DNA from: CAUZFZ01 sp963579025 | Lineage (GTDB): Bacteria; Planctomycetota; Planctomycetia; Planctomycetales; Planctomycetaceae | NCBI GenBank assembly: GCA_963579025.1 | Contig: CAUZFZ010000016.1 | Location: 1-64,000, forward strand | Direction of reading: 5' to 3' | Length of the DNA: 64,000 bases | Part shown: piece after piece, positions 15,805 through 24,883 of the stretch | How positions within the stretch are numbered: position 1 is the first letter of the stretch | How the letters are laid out: each line of letters begins with the position of its first letter | Notes under the pieces: model-generated | Seen by the model: only the letters and a program-made list of their open reading frames with translations | Told to the model about the DNA's origin: nothing | The model's database searches: none | Program-made: the position numbers and the translations under genes

Positions 15805-16767
15805 ATGAACAGATTAAGCAACTGCCCGCGCCAGAAGTTTCGTGGTCTCCGCTCGGGGTTCACGCTGATCGAACTCCTGGTTGTGATCGCCATCATCGGC
15901 ATCCTTGTCGCATTGCTGATGCCAGCGGTCCAAGCTTCACGCGAGGCGGCGCGCGCCACGCAGTGCCGCAACAATCTGAAACAGATCGGAATTGCGGTTC
16001 ACAACTTTCACGACCAGTACCAGTCCCTGCCGCCGTCGCGCAACTACGACCACTATATGACGTGGGCATTTCTGATCCTGCCCTACCTCGAACAGGTCAA
16101 TCTGTTCGACGACTGGGACCCGAAGCTGAAGTATTACTATCAGAGCGACACAGCGCGACTGACACCGATTCCCGGTTACACGTGTCCGACGCGGCGCGAT
16201 CCGACGCCGAGTATCCGGAATGACAATATTGTCTCTCCGTTTGAAACGAGTGGTCATGTACCAGGCGTCACCAGCGACTATGCCTGTTCGGCGGGTTATG
16301 GTCGGGCCGGCATCTGGAACTGGATCAGGTCGAACGGTGCCATGATCATCGGCAAAGCGACGACGAATCCTCCCACCGTACCTGTCGGGGGCTTCGCACC
16401 GCCCAACGCAACACTTGAGAAATGGAAGAGCCGGACTGCGTTTCGGGATCTCATCGATGGTGTCAGCAACACCATCCTGGTCGGCGAAAAGCACGTTCGG
16501 CCGACCCGCTTCGGAATCGCGCAGGAAGACGGAGCAATCTACAACGGCGACCATCCCGGCAGTTTTTCGCGTTGCGGCGGTCCTGGCTATCCGATCGCCA
16601 GAAATTCCACGGATCGCTTCAACAACAACTTTGGCAGTTATCACGCCCAGTACTGTAATTTTCTGCTGGGAGACGGCAGCGTGCGAAACATCAGCGTGAA
16701 TATCTCGACCGATCTGCTCGGGCGACTGACCTCACGTAACGATCAGGAAGTGGTGTCGAATTACTGA
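15805..16767 (+). CDS. DUF1559 prepilin-like protein
   Basis: A 320-residue DUF1559 protein, a large planctomycete-specific family with a type IV pilin/pseudopilin N-terminus. The prepilin peptidase site and hydrophobic helix are GFTLIELLVVIAIIGILVAL at about residues 19-38, followed by the family signature REAARATQCRNNLKQIG. The globular domain includes DGVSNTILVGEKH and ends LLGDGSVRNISVNIS. It is expected to be processed after Gly and assembled or anchored at the membrane. The start is set at ATG 15805, giving an 18-residue leader; ATG 15733 is a longer alternative without a clear ribosome-binding site. Confidence 0.9.
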   Translation: MNRLSNCPRQKFRGLRSGFTLIELLVVIAIIGILVALLMPAVQASREAARATQCRNNLKQIGIAVHNFHDQYQSLPPSRNYDHYMTWAFLILPYLEQVNLFDDWDPKLKYYYQSDTARLTPIPGYTCPTRRDPTPSIRNDNIVSPFETSGHVPGVTSDYACSAGYGRAGIWNWIRSNGAMIIGKATTNPPTVPVGGFAPPNATLEKWKSRTAFRDLIDGVSNTILVGEKHVRPTRFGIAQEDGAIYNGDHPGSFSRCGGPGYPIARNSTDRFNNNFGSYHAQYCNFLLGDGSVRNISVNISTDLLGRLTSRNDQEVVSNY

Positions 16768-16800
16768 CAATCGCCGCGAAACCCAGTCACGTACACTAGG

Positions 16801-17289
16801 TCACTCGCCCGGATCGTCACTCGGTGGTGCCTCGCTCGATGCTCCGTCGTCACCCTTTTCTTCCCGTGGCGCGTAATCCACTTCGACCAGAATGTTGTTC
16901 AGCCGCGGCTTGATGTCGAATTCCAGGCCAGACGTGCTGAAGTCGCGATACCGGGGATGCAGTGCTGGCGGCGGGACCATGCCCGGTCGCTCCCAACCGG
17001 TCGCGATATCAAAATCGGCGATCACCGCAACACGATGGTGACCCGCGACCGCGCCGTCGTTCGGGGCGAAGGTCCCAAGTTGAAAAGTACCATCAGGTGC
17101 AATCTCGGCAGACGCGGTGATCTGCCTGCCCTCATGAGTCGCCTCGAATTCAACAGTGCCTCTGGTCAGCGGTTTGCCGTCCGGATAAACGACCATCCCA
17201 TGCACGAGATAGGTGTTCGCCTGGCCCGAACAACCCGCCATCAGCGCAAGGATTAACGCTGCAAACCAGGCACTCCTGTGTGAGTCCAT
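16801..17289 (-). CDS. Lipoprotein with carboxypeptidase-regulatory-like domain
   Basis: A 162-residue predicted lipoprotein. The signal peptide ends in the lipobox LMAGC (Cys at about residue 20). The mature part has the pattern VHGMVVYPDGKPLTRGTVEF, typical of the small planctomycete lipoproteins with a carboxypeptidase-regulatory/transthyretin-like beta-sandwich. The tail is rich in Glu, Asp, Ser and Pro. These often accompany DUF1559 genes, and here one lies convergently just beyond. Start set at ATG 17289, where the signal peptide begins; a longer frame reaches 17346. Confidence 0.8.
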   Translation of the reverse strand: MDSHRSAWFAALILALMAGCSGQANTYLVHGMVVYPDGKPLTRGTVEFEATHEGRQITASAEIAPDGTFQLGTFAPNDGAVAGHHRVAVIADFDIATGWERPGMVPPPALHPRYRDFSTSGLEFDIKPRLNNILVEVDYAPREEKGDDGASSEAPPSDDPGE

Positions 17290-17477
17290 ACCAGTCACCG
17301 TCAAATGAGTGTGCAGTTCCAGAGTGTGTTTCAACGCAGACCACAATCACCGTACAGTTCCAGGTGCGAGAATCCAGCTCTGGCGTGTATTCTGTCTGTC
17401 TGCATCTGACACAACACGTTCAGTGCGTGATGTTTTACCAGTCGTGTCCACCGGTCGTTTTCGGTTTGCTGCCGCCC

Positions 17478-18719
17478 ATGTCATCGCCCTCAGATCAATG
17501 GTACGCCAGGCTCGGAGTCGGGATCGAGTTCGGGCCGATGCCGTACGATGATCTCATTGACTTGGCGCAGACTGGCCAGTTGCTGGAAAGCGACGATGTT
17601 CGGGAGGGGCCGGACGGCGAATGGTGCGCCGTACGAGACAGGCCTGGACTGCTGGGCCACATCGATCGAACAGGTTCAGCGACGGATTCGGACGAAGGGC
17701 CGCAACTATCTGAACTTCACTCGGCACCGGTCGAAGCGGCCTCAGATGATTCTGCCGCCGAACCGGATGACACACCTGGGTCATCGCAGCCGGACGCGAT
17801 CCCGGTCACACAGTCTCTCGCGGAGTTCGAGTTTGGATCGGGACAATCAACTCAGACTCCGGCAACTCCGACGTCGGCACAAACCGATGTGTCCCCTTCG
17901 AAGGAGCTGGATTTCGAACTCAATCTTCCACAGCCAATGCCCGCAGATCAGGCCGTTCCAGAATCAAGCCCGGCCCCGGCCACTGAAATACGAGAGACCG
18001 GGCCTGTCTCTGAAAAACAAACGGATGAGTTGGATTTCGAGCTGAATCTTCCGCAGCCGCGTCCTGAGGTGGCGGAAGAGACGGAACCAGTAGCGTCGTT
18101 CAACAATTTGCCCGAGCTGCGGATGCCCGGTCCCCGACCCGATTCTCAAACCAGGTCACTGGAAGTTCAGGCAGCACAGGAATCAAAGGCGCCAGCATCA
18201 ACGGAAGCACGGACTCCAGCAGCAGTCGAATCGAAGATGTCTCACGTACCGGCCGCGGTGAATTACTTCGAAACAGCGAGGAGCGTCGAAGCAGACGCTA
18301 CAGAGCCGGTCACTCGGTGGCAGTTCCCGTTGCCCTGGATATCTCGGGTCGCTCGGCCCGTCGTCGTCGCCCTGTTGCTGTCGTTCGTGTGGTGGCTGCT
18401 ACCGGGTCCGGAGCGGGATATCTACGCCGATTACCTGACGATTTACGACGAACTGCGTGAGAGGCAATCGAGCCCAGACGGCAAGGCGGGCTGGAGTGAA
18501 TTTGCTAATCAGTCCCGCGCCCGGATCGACGAAACGAACCCCTGGCTGGAAGAAACAGCACAGCCAGGCGACCGAGCGAAGAACCTGCTCCTGTACATCG
18601 GACGAGACCTCCAGCAGATGCTGAAGAAGTCGCCGGATGCCGCAAGCCCCCATCGGCAGCGGCTCGACGGATTCTTCAAACAACTCGCCGAGATCTACGA
18701 ATCATCCCGCCAGGATTGA
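17478..18719 (+). CDS. GYF_2-domain membrane protein
   Basis: A 413-residue protein with an N-terminal GYF_2 domain at about 1-60 (WYARLGVGIEFGPMPYDDLI), a long acidic Pro/Glu/Ser-rich linker that contains two near-identical motifs ELDFELNLPQP, one transmembrane segment near 300-320 (PVVVALLLSFVWWLLPG), and a soluble C-terminal domain of about 95 residues starting IYADYLTIYDELRE. It shares this architecture with the protein at 42176-43723. GYF-type domains bind proline-rich peptides, so a scaffold role at the membrane is plausible. Start chosen where the GYF_2 similarity begins. Confidence 0.75.
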   Translation: MSSPSDQWYARLGVGIEFGPMPYDDLIDLAQTGQLLESDDVREGPDGEWCAVRDRPGLLGHIDRTGSATDSDEGPQLSELHSAPVEAASDDSAAEPDDTPGSSQPDAIPVTQSLAEFEFGSGQSTQTPATPTSAQTDVSPSKELDFELNLPQPMPADQAVPESSPAPATEIRETGPVSEKQTDELDFELNLPQPRPEVAEETEPVASFNNLPELRMPGPRPDSQTRSLEVQAAQESKAPASTEARTPAAVESKMSHVPAAVNYFETARSVEADATEPVTRWQFPLPWISRVARPVVVALLLSFVWWLLPGPERDIYADYLTIYDELRERQSSPDGKAGWSEFANQSRARIDETNPWLEETAQPGDRAKNLLLYIGRDLQQMLKKSPDAASPHRQRLDGFFKQLAEIYESSRQD

Positions 18720-18773
18720 GTCGCAGTGCGTCCCCTCGGCACGCATGACACTCCCTGATCGTGGGACTTTCGC

Positions 18774-19517
18774 TTATGGCTTTGCGAACACACTGTCGTC
18801 GAAGCTCTCGGGGAACTTGATGCTTGTTGTTTCGGAGTCGACGAACTTCTCACCATCGCGTGTGATCGCAGCCTTCATTGGAACGATCGTGCCGTCGACC
18901 TTCTTGTACTCGCTATACACCGTGGCCTCCACGACTTCGGCGTAGTTCTTCTCGGCCGCGTGGACAACGGTCTGCAGCTTCTTCAGCAGACCGGTCTTAC
19001 GGCTGAAGAACATGGTCACCAGCGGACGGTCGCCGCGCTTGACGTTAACACCATCGCACGGTTCGCCGTCGATCTCCTCGTCACCAAACAGTGACAATTC
19101 ATACTTATGATTTGGTTTCGCAATTGGAATCAGGGAGCTGATATAGCCGGCTTCCAACTCCTGCCGCTGATACTCCAGCGGATCTCCAGTGACTTCCGAA
19201 GTATTCCCCATGGCTGACATCCACACCTTGGTGCCGTTATTCACAATGAGGAACGCACCAACGATTTCCATCCGAAACCGGTCCGGCCACTGGAACGTAA
19301 ATCGACCCGTATAGGGGGCGCCTTCGCCCATGCCGTAGTAGGTCCCCTTGTCCTCAATATCCATTCGCGAGTGTTTCTGCAGCAGCTCCAGTCCACCGGT
19401 TGCCTTGATCGCGCGCGTGATAATCGCGCGTGCTTCGGACGCGTCGGCGGCGAGAGCAAGGCTTTGTGCTGTCAGAATCAGCAGGCCCGTCAAAGCAATT
19501 CGCGATGTCAGACTCAT
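18774..19517 (-). CDS. Secreted LolA-like protein
   Basis: A 247-residue secreted protein. The signal peptide covers residues 1-23 (ends LALAA). The mature part has the outer-membrane lipoprotein-carrier (LolA/LppX) beta pattern: AIKATGGLELLQKHSRMDIE, RFTFQWPDRFRMEIVG and GTKVWMSAMGN, with a late VYSEYKKVDGTIVPMKAAI. It may carry or sense lipids in the periplasm; the ligand is unknown. It is the last gene of a minus-strand run from the SGNH hydrolase at 22836 through an acyl-CoA ligase and a bestrophin. Confidence 0.7.
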   Translation of the reverse strand: MSLTSRIALTGLLILTAQSLALAADASEARAIITRAIKATGGLELLQKHSRMDIEDKGTYYGMGEGAPYTGRFTFQWPDRFRMEIVGAFLIVNNGTKVWMSAMGNTSEVTGDPLEYQRQELEAGYISSLIPIAKPNHKYELSLFGDEEIDGEPCDGVNVKRGDRPLVTMFFSRKTGLLKKLQTVVHAAEKNYAEVVEATVYSEYKKVDGTIVPMKAAITRDGEKFVDSETTSIKFPESFDDSVFAKP

Positions 19518-19581
19518 GGCAATTCTCCTCGGTGTGGATACTACTGCGTAGAAATTCGCGGGCTGCCCGAAACAACCTGAG

Positions 19582-20544
19582 TTACATCAGGATACCGTCA
19601 ACGGGCTCCAGTTTTTCCGGTATGTTGTCCTCGGGCTCGCCGAGTTGTTCGCGCAGGTCGATTTCGATGCTTCGGCACAGGGCGGTCATCGGCGTGTCGC
19701 TGTAGCGTGCTTCGAACGGATCCTCGTTGATTTCGCCCACGCGCATCAGCACGTAGAGCATGAACGAGACGACTGTCGTGAGAGGAATCACCAGCCACTC
19801 ACTTTCGACCTTCTCCAGTTCGGTGATCATTCCCGAAGGCAGAAGCGTCACGAATAGAAACATGAACACGCGCGGGAAATAGTCGTACTGCCTGGGCAGA
19901 GGTGTGTTCTTGATCCGCTCGGCTTTGCCCTGCATGTCGTAGAGCGTCGTCAGCGATACATCCAGTAATTCGTGATAACGGGATTCGGTCAACAGACCTT
20001 CGCGTCGAGCTTCCACCAGCCGCTGCCCCTGCTTCTGCACTATTTGCGTCGCGCGGTTTCTCCGCTCGGCGAGCCAGTCAAACTCGTCCGGGTCAAGGAA
20101 AGGCCGGATTTCGTCCCAATTGTTCTTGCCGCGAAGCTGAATGCGCAACGCGTTCGTCCAGGCCAGATGGCGGTACACCATTTCGCGTTGAAAGGCAGCA
20201 ATCTCGGCAGCAGGTCGATCGGACAGACTTGTGAAGGTAATTATCTGACGCGCGAAAGTGCGGCTGGTGTTGACGACGCCCCCCCAGATCTTGCGGGCTT
20301 CCCACCAGCGGTCGTATGCCGAGTTGTTCCGGAATGCCAAAAAGATCGCCAGCGCGGTTGCCAGAGTGGCGACAACTGGAAACGGAATGTGAACAATACC
20401 CAGACCCGGCGAATGCTCAAAATAGCCGTTTTCTTCGAGCCAGTGGATCGCATAGACCAGCGTCGACAGCCCGAAGATGTAGGTCAGAAAGCCGGCTGAG
20501 TTCTTCAGAACTCGATGCCATCGCAGGTGCTTTCGTATCAGCAT
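19582..20544 (-). CDS. Bestrophin-family membrane channel
   Basis: A 320-residue membrane protein of the bestrophin/UPF0187 family. Hydrophobic segments lie at about 20-37, 50-68, 215-233 and 245-265. The family motif AFRNNSAYDRWWEARKIWGG is at about 70-89. Bacterial members form pentameric ion channels in the inner membrane. The gene starts 7 nt after the acyl-CoA ligase stop codon, so the two are probably cotranscribed and may be translationally coupled. Confidence 0.9.
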   Translation of the reverse strand: MLIRKHLRWHRVLKNSAGFLTYIFGLSTLVYAIHWLEENGYFEHSPGLGIVHIPFPVVATLATALAIFLAFRNNSAYDRWWEARKIWGGVVNTSRTFARQIITFTSLSDRPAAEIAAFQREMVYRHLAWTNALRIQLRGKNNWDEIRPFLDPDEFDWLAERRNRATQIVQKQGQRLVEARREGLLTESRYHELLDVSLTTLYDMQGKAERIKNTPLPRQYDYFPRVFMFLFVTLLPSGMITELEKVESEWLVIPLTTVVSFMLYVLMRVGEINEDPFEARYSDTPMTALCRSIEIDLREQLGEPEDNIPEKLEPVDGILM

Positions 20545-20551
20545 CGGTCAA

Positions 20552-22102
20552 TCAATGTCCTTTGCGCGGCCAGTCCAGCAGCACAGCAAGAGTTTCGTCG
20601 TCGGAAGATTCTGCGATCCATTTCAGGCGTGTCCGGTCGACCTTGCCCGACCCGGTCCGTGGCATTTTCGGCAAAGCGCAGATCGATTGTGGCACCATAT
20701 ACTCGGGCAGTTCCCGTTCGGCTACTGCCCTGACCTCGTCTTCCAATCGGTCGATCGACGCGCTGTCCGTCAGTGTCACGAATGCGCACACAGCCTGGCC
20801 CATTTCCGGATCATCGACGCCAACAACGCACGCTTCTTTGACGGAGGGGTGATGCTGCAGTGCGGCCTCGATCGCAGCCGGTGAAATGTTGCTTCCGCCG
20901 CGGATGATGATGTCCTTCTTGCGACCGTCGAGCCACAGGAATCCGTCGTCATCGATGCGGCCAATGTCACCCGTGCGAATCCAGCCATGGCGCATCACCC
21001 GCCGGGTCGCGGCGGTTTCATTCCAGTAACCGTCCATGGCGAACGGGCTGCGCACGGCAATTTCGCCGGCCTCGCCCCACGGCAGATCGTTGCCCTTGTT
21101 ATCGATGATCGAAATCTGGACCCCGTAGTAAGGCAGGCCGATCGAGCATCGTTTCTTGCGCCCATAAGGCGGGTTCGCGGCATACATGCCGGTCTCGGTC
21201 ATGCCACATTGCTGGGTTAGATCAAAGCCAGTCAGTTCGTTGAATTTCTCAAACACGTCGACGGGAACGTGATCTCCACCACAAATCGCGAGACGGACAC
21301 TTCCGAGGTCCGTCCGCTTCAGGTCGTCGTGAAACACGATTCTCCGCATGGCAGATGGCAGCAGGCTGATGAACGTCGTATCCGGGTGGTTTCGCAGCGT
21401 GCGCACATAGAGATCGGGATCGAACCGCGTTGTCAGGATGACCGTCGCACCAGCCGCCAGCGAAGGCAGCAATTGCGTCCGCAATGCCATTGACCGCGAG
21501 ATCGGGCCGGCAATCAACGTGACGTCGTCCGGCCGCAGCCGCATGACTGCGTTGCACTTGCTGACTCCACTGGCGATTGCGTCGCGTGTCAGCGTGACAC
21601 CGTGAGGCCGGGCCGTCGTGCCGGATGTGTAGAACACGATGCTGACGTCGTTCCCCGTGACGTCTTCACTCAGGTCCGCCGTGGCCCGCCTTGTCACGAG
21701 GTCGTTAAACGGCGTGTAGTCTTCGTGCGATTCCGCTCCCACAACATAGACGTGCGAAACTTCATTCAATGCCTCGCATTCGGCCACTTCATCGATCTGC
21801 CCGGAATGCGTAACCAGCACGCTGGCTCGCGTGTGACGCAGAGCAAAATTGATCTGAGCTTCGTTGTACCGCGCATCGAGCGGCACGATCGTGAACCCGC
21901 CGTGGTGTGCCGCGAGATACAGCACGACCAGTTCGTGACAGTTCGGCAACAGCGTTGCAATGCGGTCGCCCGGTTCCAGATCGAGGTCCGTCAGATTCTT
22001 CGCGACGCGAACTGATCGACGATGCAGCTCGCTGTAGGTCCAGACCACGCCATCATGAATGATGGCGGGCTGGTCCGGGCAATGTTCCGTGAGATTAATC
22101 AT
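20552..22102 (-). CDS. Acyl-CoA synthetase (AMP-forming)
   Basis: A 516-residue member of the ANL superfamily of adenylating enzymes. The P-loop-like signature VFYTSGTTARPHGVTL is at about 156-171, though the usual Lys of TSGTTGxPKG is replaced by His. GWIRTGDIGRIDDDGFLWLD carries the conserved GD motif, GRKKDIIIRGGSNISPAAIE the hinge/core motif, and SGKVDRTRLK the C-terminal catalytic Lys. It probably activates a carboxylic acid as acyl-AMP and then acyl-CoA; chain length cannot be told. It follows the SGNH hydrolase by 14 nt. Confidence 0.88.
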   Translation of the reverse strand: MINLTEHCPDQPAIIHDGVVWTYSELHRRSVRVAKNLTDLDLEPGDRIATLLPNCHELVVLYLAAHHGGFTIVPLDARYNEAQINFALRHTRASVLVTHSGQIDEVAECEALNEVSHVYVVGAESHEDYTPFNDLVTRRATADLSEDVTGNDVSIVFYTSGTTARPHGVTLTRDAIASGVSKCNAVMRLRPDDVTLIAGPISRSMALRTQLLPSLAAGATVILTTRFDPDLYVRTLRNHPDTTFISLLPSAMRRIVFHDDLKRTDLGSVRLAICGGDHVPVDVFEKFNELTGFDLTQQCGMTETGMYAANPPYGRKKRCSIGLPYYGVQISIIDNKGNDLPWGEAGEIAVRSPFAMDGYWNETAATRRVMRHGWIRTGDIGRIDDDGFLWLDGRKKDIIIRGGSNISPAAIEAALQHHPSVKEACVVGVDDPEMGQAVCAFVTLTDSASIDRLEDEVRAVAERELPEYMVPQSICALPKMPRTGSGKVDRTRLKWIAESSDDETLAVLLDWPRKGH

Positions 22103-22116
22103 GCGAAAGACGCCTG

Positions 22117-22836
22117 CTACTCGCCGAGCAGACTGGCGAGTTTCTCTTCGATCGATTCGGCCCAGATGGTGTAGCCTTTGGGACTCAGGTGCAGCAGGTC
22201 GGGCATAATTTCCTTCGTCAGCGTCCCGTCATCCTGCAGGAACTTCGGACCGATGTCGAGATAATGCACGTGCTTGCCATCGTCGAGCTTGGCGAAGATC
22301 GCATTTGCTTTTTCATTCACCTGTCGTCGTTTGTCATCCTTGTTCGGTCCTCGCGGGAAGACTGCCAGCAGCAGGACCTGTGTCTCGGGCAGCTTCGTGC
22401 GGAGCTGCTTAACGATGACGTCGACGCCTTCGGCAATCTGCTCAGGCGTGTTGCCGCCCGAGTTGTTCGTGCCGATCATCACGACGGCGGCTTTCGGTGA
22501 GATGTCTTTCACGTTGTCGTTGTCCAAACGCCAGATCACGTGTTGCGTGCGATCTCCACCGATGCCCAGATTGACGGCGTTCCGCTTGCCATAAAACTCG
22601 GCCCAAACGCCTTTGCCTTTGCCTTCCCAGCCCTGCGTGATGGAATCGCCAATGAAGACCAGGTGGACGTTGCCCTTGGCAACTCGTGCGTTAAAGCTCT
22701 CGTGCCGCTTCATCCAGCCGCCTGCGCGAGGGACTGGTTTGATTGCGTCGTGGGCGGGTTTGCCACCGCTCAGCGAGACAGACGACAGCACGGGCAGCAG
22801 CGACAGTAACAATGCGGTCAAGCAGGTGCGGCTCAT
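22117..22836 (-). CDS. SGNH/GDSL hydrolase, secreted
   Basis: A 239-residue secreted esterase. A signal peptide covers about residues 1-25. Block I is VFIGDSITQGW, block II GIGGDRTQHVIWRL, block III MIGTNN, and block V DLLHLSPKGY with the catalytic Asp and His. This combination resembles the platelet-activating-factor acetylhydrolase-like GDSL group, often acting on acetylated sugars or lipids. Start set at ATG 22836; a longer frame starts at 22920. First gene of the run with acyl-CoA ligase and bestrophin. Confidence 0.88.
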   Translation of the reverse strand: MSRTCLTALLLSLLPVLSSVSLSGGKPAHDAIKPVPRAGGWMKRHESFNARVAKGNVHLVFIGDSITQGWEGKGKGVWAEFYGKRNAVNLGIGGDRTQHVIWRLDNDNVKDISPKAAVVMIGTNNSGGNTPEQIAEGVDVIVKQLRTKLPETQVLLLAVFPRGPNKDDKRRQVNEKANAIFAKLDDGKHVHYLDIGPKFLQDDGTLTKEIMPDLLHLSPKGYTIWAESIEEKLASLLGE

Positions 22837-23035
22837 GGGCGTGCTCCAGTGAAGCGAAATAAAGAGGGTCAGGTGGCACCATACCGAATGCGTCCGGATT
22901 CGGCCAAAGACGCGGGTCACCTCGGGACGATGTCAGGCGACAAATCCTCGCGGCCAGACCGGGCAACGAGGGCTTGCGACATTGTCATCGGGCCGACATC
23001 CTGCCTGTCTGGCACGACGGGGAAGTATCCGACTC

Positions 23036-23911
23036 ATGAATTACCGCATCACACACACCACAACGTACCAGTACGGCGACGCCGTTCCGGTCTGCCACAA
23101 CCAGATTCGCCTGTCTCCGCGAGACAGTCGCTGGACGCAGTGTGTGTCTCACAAACTGACAATCCGTCCGACACCAACGACCACCGCCCAGCGTCAGGAC
23201 TGGTTCGGAAACACAGTCCACGCGTTCTCGATCGACGCAGGTCACAGGCGTCTGTCGGTCACGGCCAGCAGCCGCGTGACCGCTTCTCAACCAGACCTGT
23301 GCGATCCCGATTCGACACCCGCCTGGGAAGAGATTGCCAACGGCGTGCGGGAGCAGTCGATTGCCGGCTGGTTCGATGTCAGCGAATTTACGTTCGACTC
23401 GCCCCGCGTGATTTCGTCGGACGTGTTCCGGGATTTCGCCGCTGAGTCGTTTCCGCCTGGCCGGCCGATACTGGCCGGTGCCGTCGATCTGTCGTCACGA
23501 ATCCATGAGGGATTCGACTACGACGCATCGGCGACGGATGTGACCACGTCGCCGGAAGAGTCGCTGAAACTGAAACGTGGTGTCTGCCAGGACTTTGCCC
23601 ATGTCGCGCTGGCCGCACTGCGATCACTGGGAGTGCCGGCGAGATATGTCAGCGGATACCTCAGAACGGTCCCACCTGAAGGGCAGCCGCGGCTCGTCGG
23701 TGCGGATCAGTCGCACGCATGGCTGTCGGTGTGGTGCGGAGACGCCGGCTGGATCGACCTGGACCCGACGAACGACTGCCTGTGCTCGGTCGATCACATC
23801 CCAATCGCCTGGGGTCGCGATTACGCGGACGTGACTCCGATCAGCGGAGTGTTTCTTGGTGGCGGGCATCACAAGCTCGAAGTCGCCGTCGACGTGGAAC
23901 CGGTCGCCTGA
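23036..23911 (+). CDS. Transglutaminase-like protease-fold protein
   Basis: A 291-residue bacterial transglutaminase-like protein. The N-terminal domain (MNYRITHTTTYQYGDAVPVC) is of the Bact_transglu_N type. The core domain has Cys184 in RGVCQDFAHVALAALRSLG, His227 in DQSHAWLSVW, and the Asp in DLDPTND (about 241-247), so the papain-like triad is complete. No signal peptide. Such proteins often act as peptidases or amidases. Start ATG 23036. It is divergent from the SGNH hydrolase. Confidence 0.9.
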   Translation: MNYRITHTTTYQYGDAVPVCHNQIRLSPRDSRWTQCVSHKLTIRPTPTTTAQRQDWFGNTVHAFSIDAGHRRLSVTASSRVTASQPDLCDPDSTPAWEEIANGVREQSIAGWFDVSEFTFDSPRVISSDVFRDFAAESFPPGRPILAGAVDLSSRIHEGFDYDASATDVTTSPEESLKLKRGVCQDFAHVALAALRSLGVPARYVSGYLRTVPPEGQPRLVGADQSHAWLSVWCGDAGWIDLDPTNDCLCSVDHIPIAWGRDYADVTPISGVFLGGGHHKLEVAVDVEPVA

Positions 23912-23975
23912 CCGTGCTCAATGACGAATGACGAAATACCCAATGACGAAGAAGTGTTCGTCTCAAGGCGTGTGA

Positions 23976-24848
23976 TCACCGTTTGGCCTGGGTGGACGCA
24001 CGCAGGATGACGCGCTGGTATTCGCGGAAAGTCATCCACTCGAGCGAATCGCTGCGGAGCACGGTTTCCCAGTGGTTGATGTGCTGCCGATCGGCGTCTT
24101 CCAGTTTCCAACTGAATCGGTGTCCCGCGTTCCACTGCAACGGTTTGTCGAACCGCACATGCAGCTCAACATTAACTGGAACCAGGCCGCGCCCTCTGAG
24201 ACTCTCGTTGAGCTTCAGACGCGGAGCCGGAAACAGGCTGCGTGGGTGCAGCACGTAATTCAGACGCGCGGCCCAGTCCGTATAGCTCAGGTAAGCGTCT
24301 GAGGCTTCCGGTACCGCGGGAATCGCGCAATCCACGGAATAAGCGAATCGCGGGCTGCGGAGCGCCAGTCGCTGCCTCGTCGGATCGAACTGTTCTCTGA
24401 ACTTCGGATCGAGCTGGAACTGCAGTGGCTCAATGATCGATTTCGAACCGGGTTCATCGCGGACTTCCAGCTGTCGTGCATAGTTGTGAGTTTCATCGCG
24501 CGCAGTCGCGAGCAGCCGTTCGATTTCGTCAAACGTGACCGTCGTCTTAACCAGCTTACGTCCATTGAAAATGATGAAACGCCGGTGAGCCGGTTCGAAA
24601 ACTGTGACTTCACCAATCGGCGGCGGCAGCCAGTCGAAGACCTTCCCCGCGTGAAACAGCGTCAGACTGCGGGCGATCACGTCCGGGCGACCGTCGTTTG
24701 TTTCAGGATCTGACGACGGCTGAGTGACTTCGGTGAACACACGGAACTGCTGCGCTTCTACGTCGGCAACCAGGACGAGACTCAGCAGCAACCCGGCCAG
24801 ATACAGGCATTGAATCGTCTGCGACTGGAACGTTCTGAATTGAAACAT
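23976..24848 (-). CDS. Hypothetical secreted protein
   Basis: A 290-residue protein with a signal peptide (about 1-33, ending DVEAQ). Segments such as VIARSLTLFHAGKVFDWLPP and EVTVFEPAHRRFIIFNGRKL look like a beta-rich domain. No family is recognised. Composition is ordinary for the region. Its 3' end faces the transglutaminase gene; its start is 36 nt from the stop of the oxidoreductase gene upstream on the same strand. Confidence 0.65.
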   Translation of the reverse strand: MFQFRTFQSQTIQCLYLAGLLLSLVLVADVEAQQFRVFTEVTQPSSDPETNDGRPDVIARSLTLFHAGKVFDWLPPPIGEVTVFEPAHRRFIIFNGRKLVKTTVTFDEIERLLATARDETHNYARQLEVRDEPGSKSIIEPLQFQLDPKFREQFDPTRQRLALRSPRFAYSVDCAIPAVPEASDAYLSYTDWAARLNYVLHPRSLFPAPRLKLNESLRGRGLVPVNVELHVRFDKPLQWNAGHRFSWKLEDADRQHINHWETVLRSDSLEWMTFREYQRVILRASTQAKR

Positions 24849-24883
24849 GAGTGAGTTCCTTCGCGCATCGCTCGTACTGATGA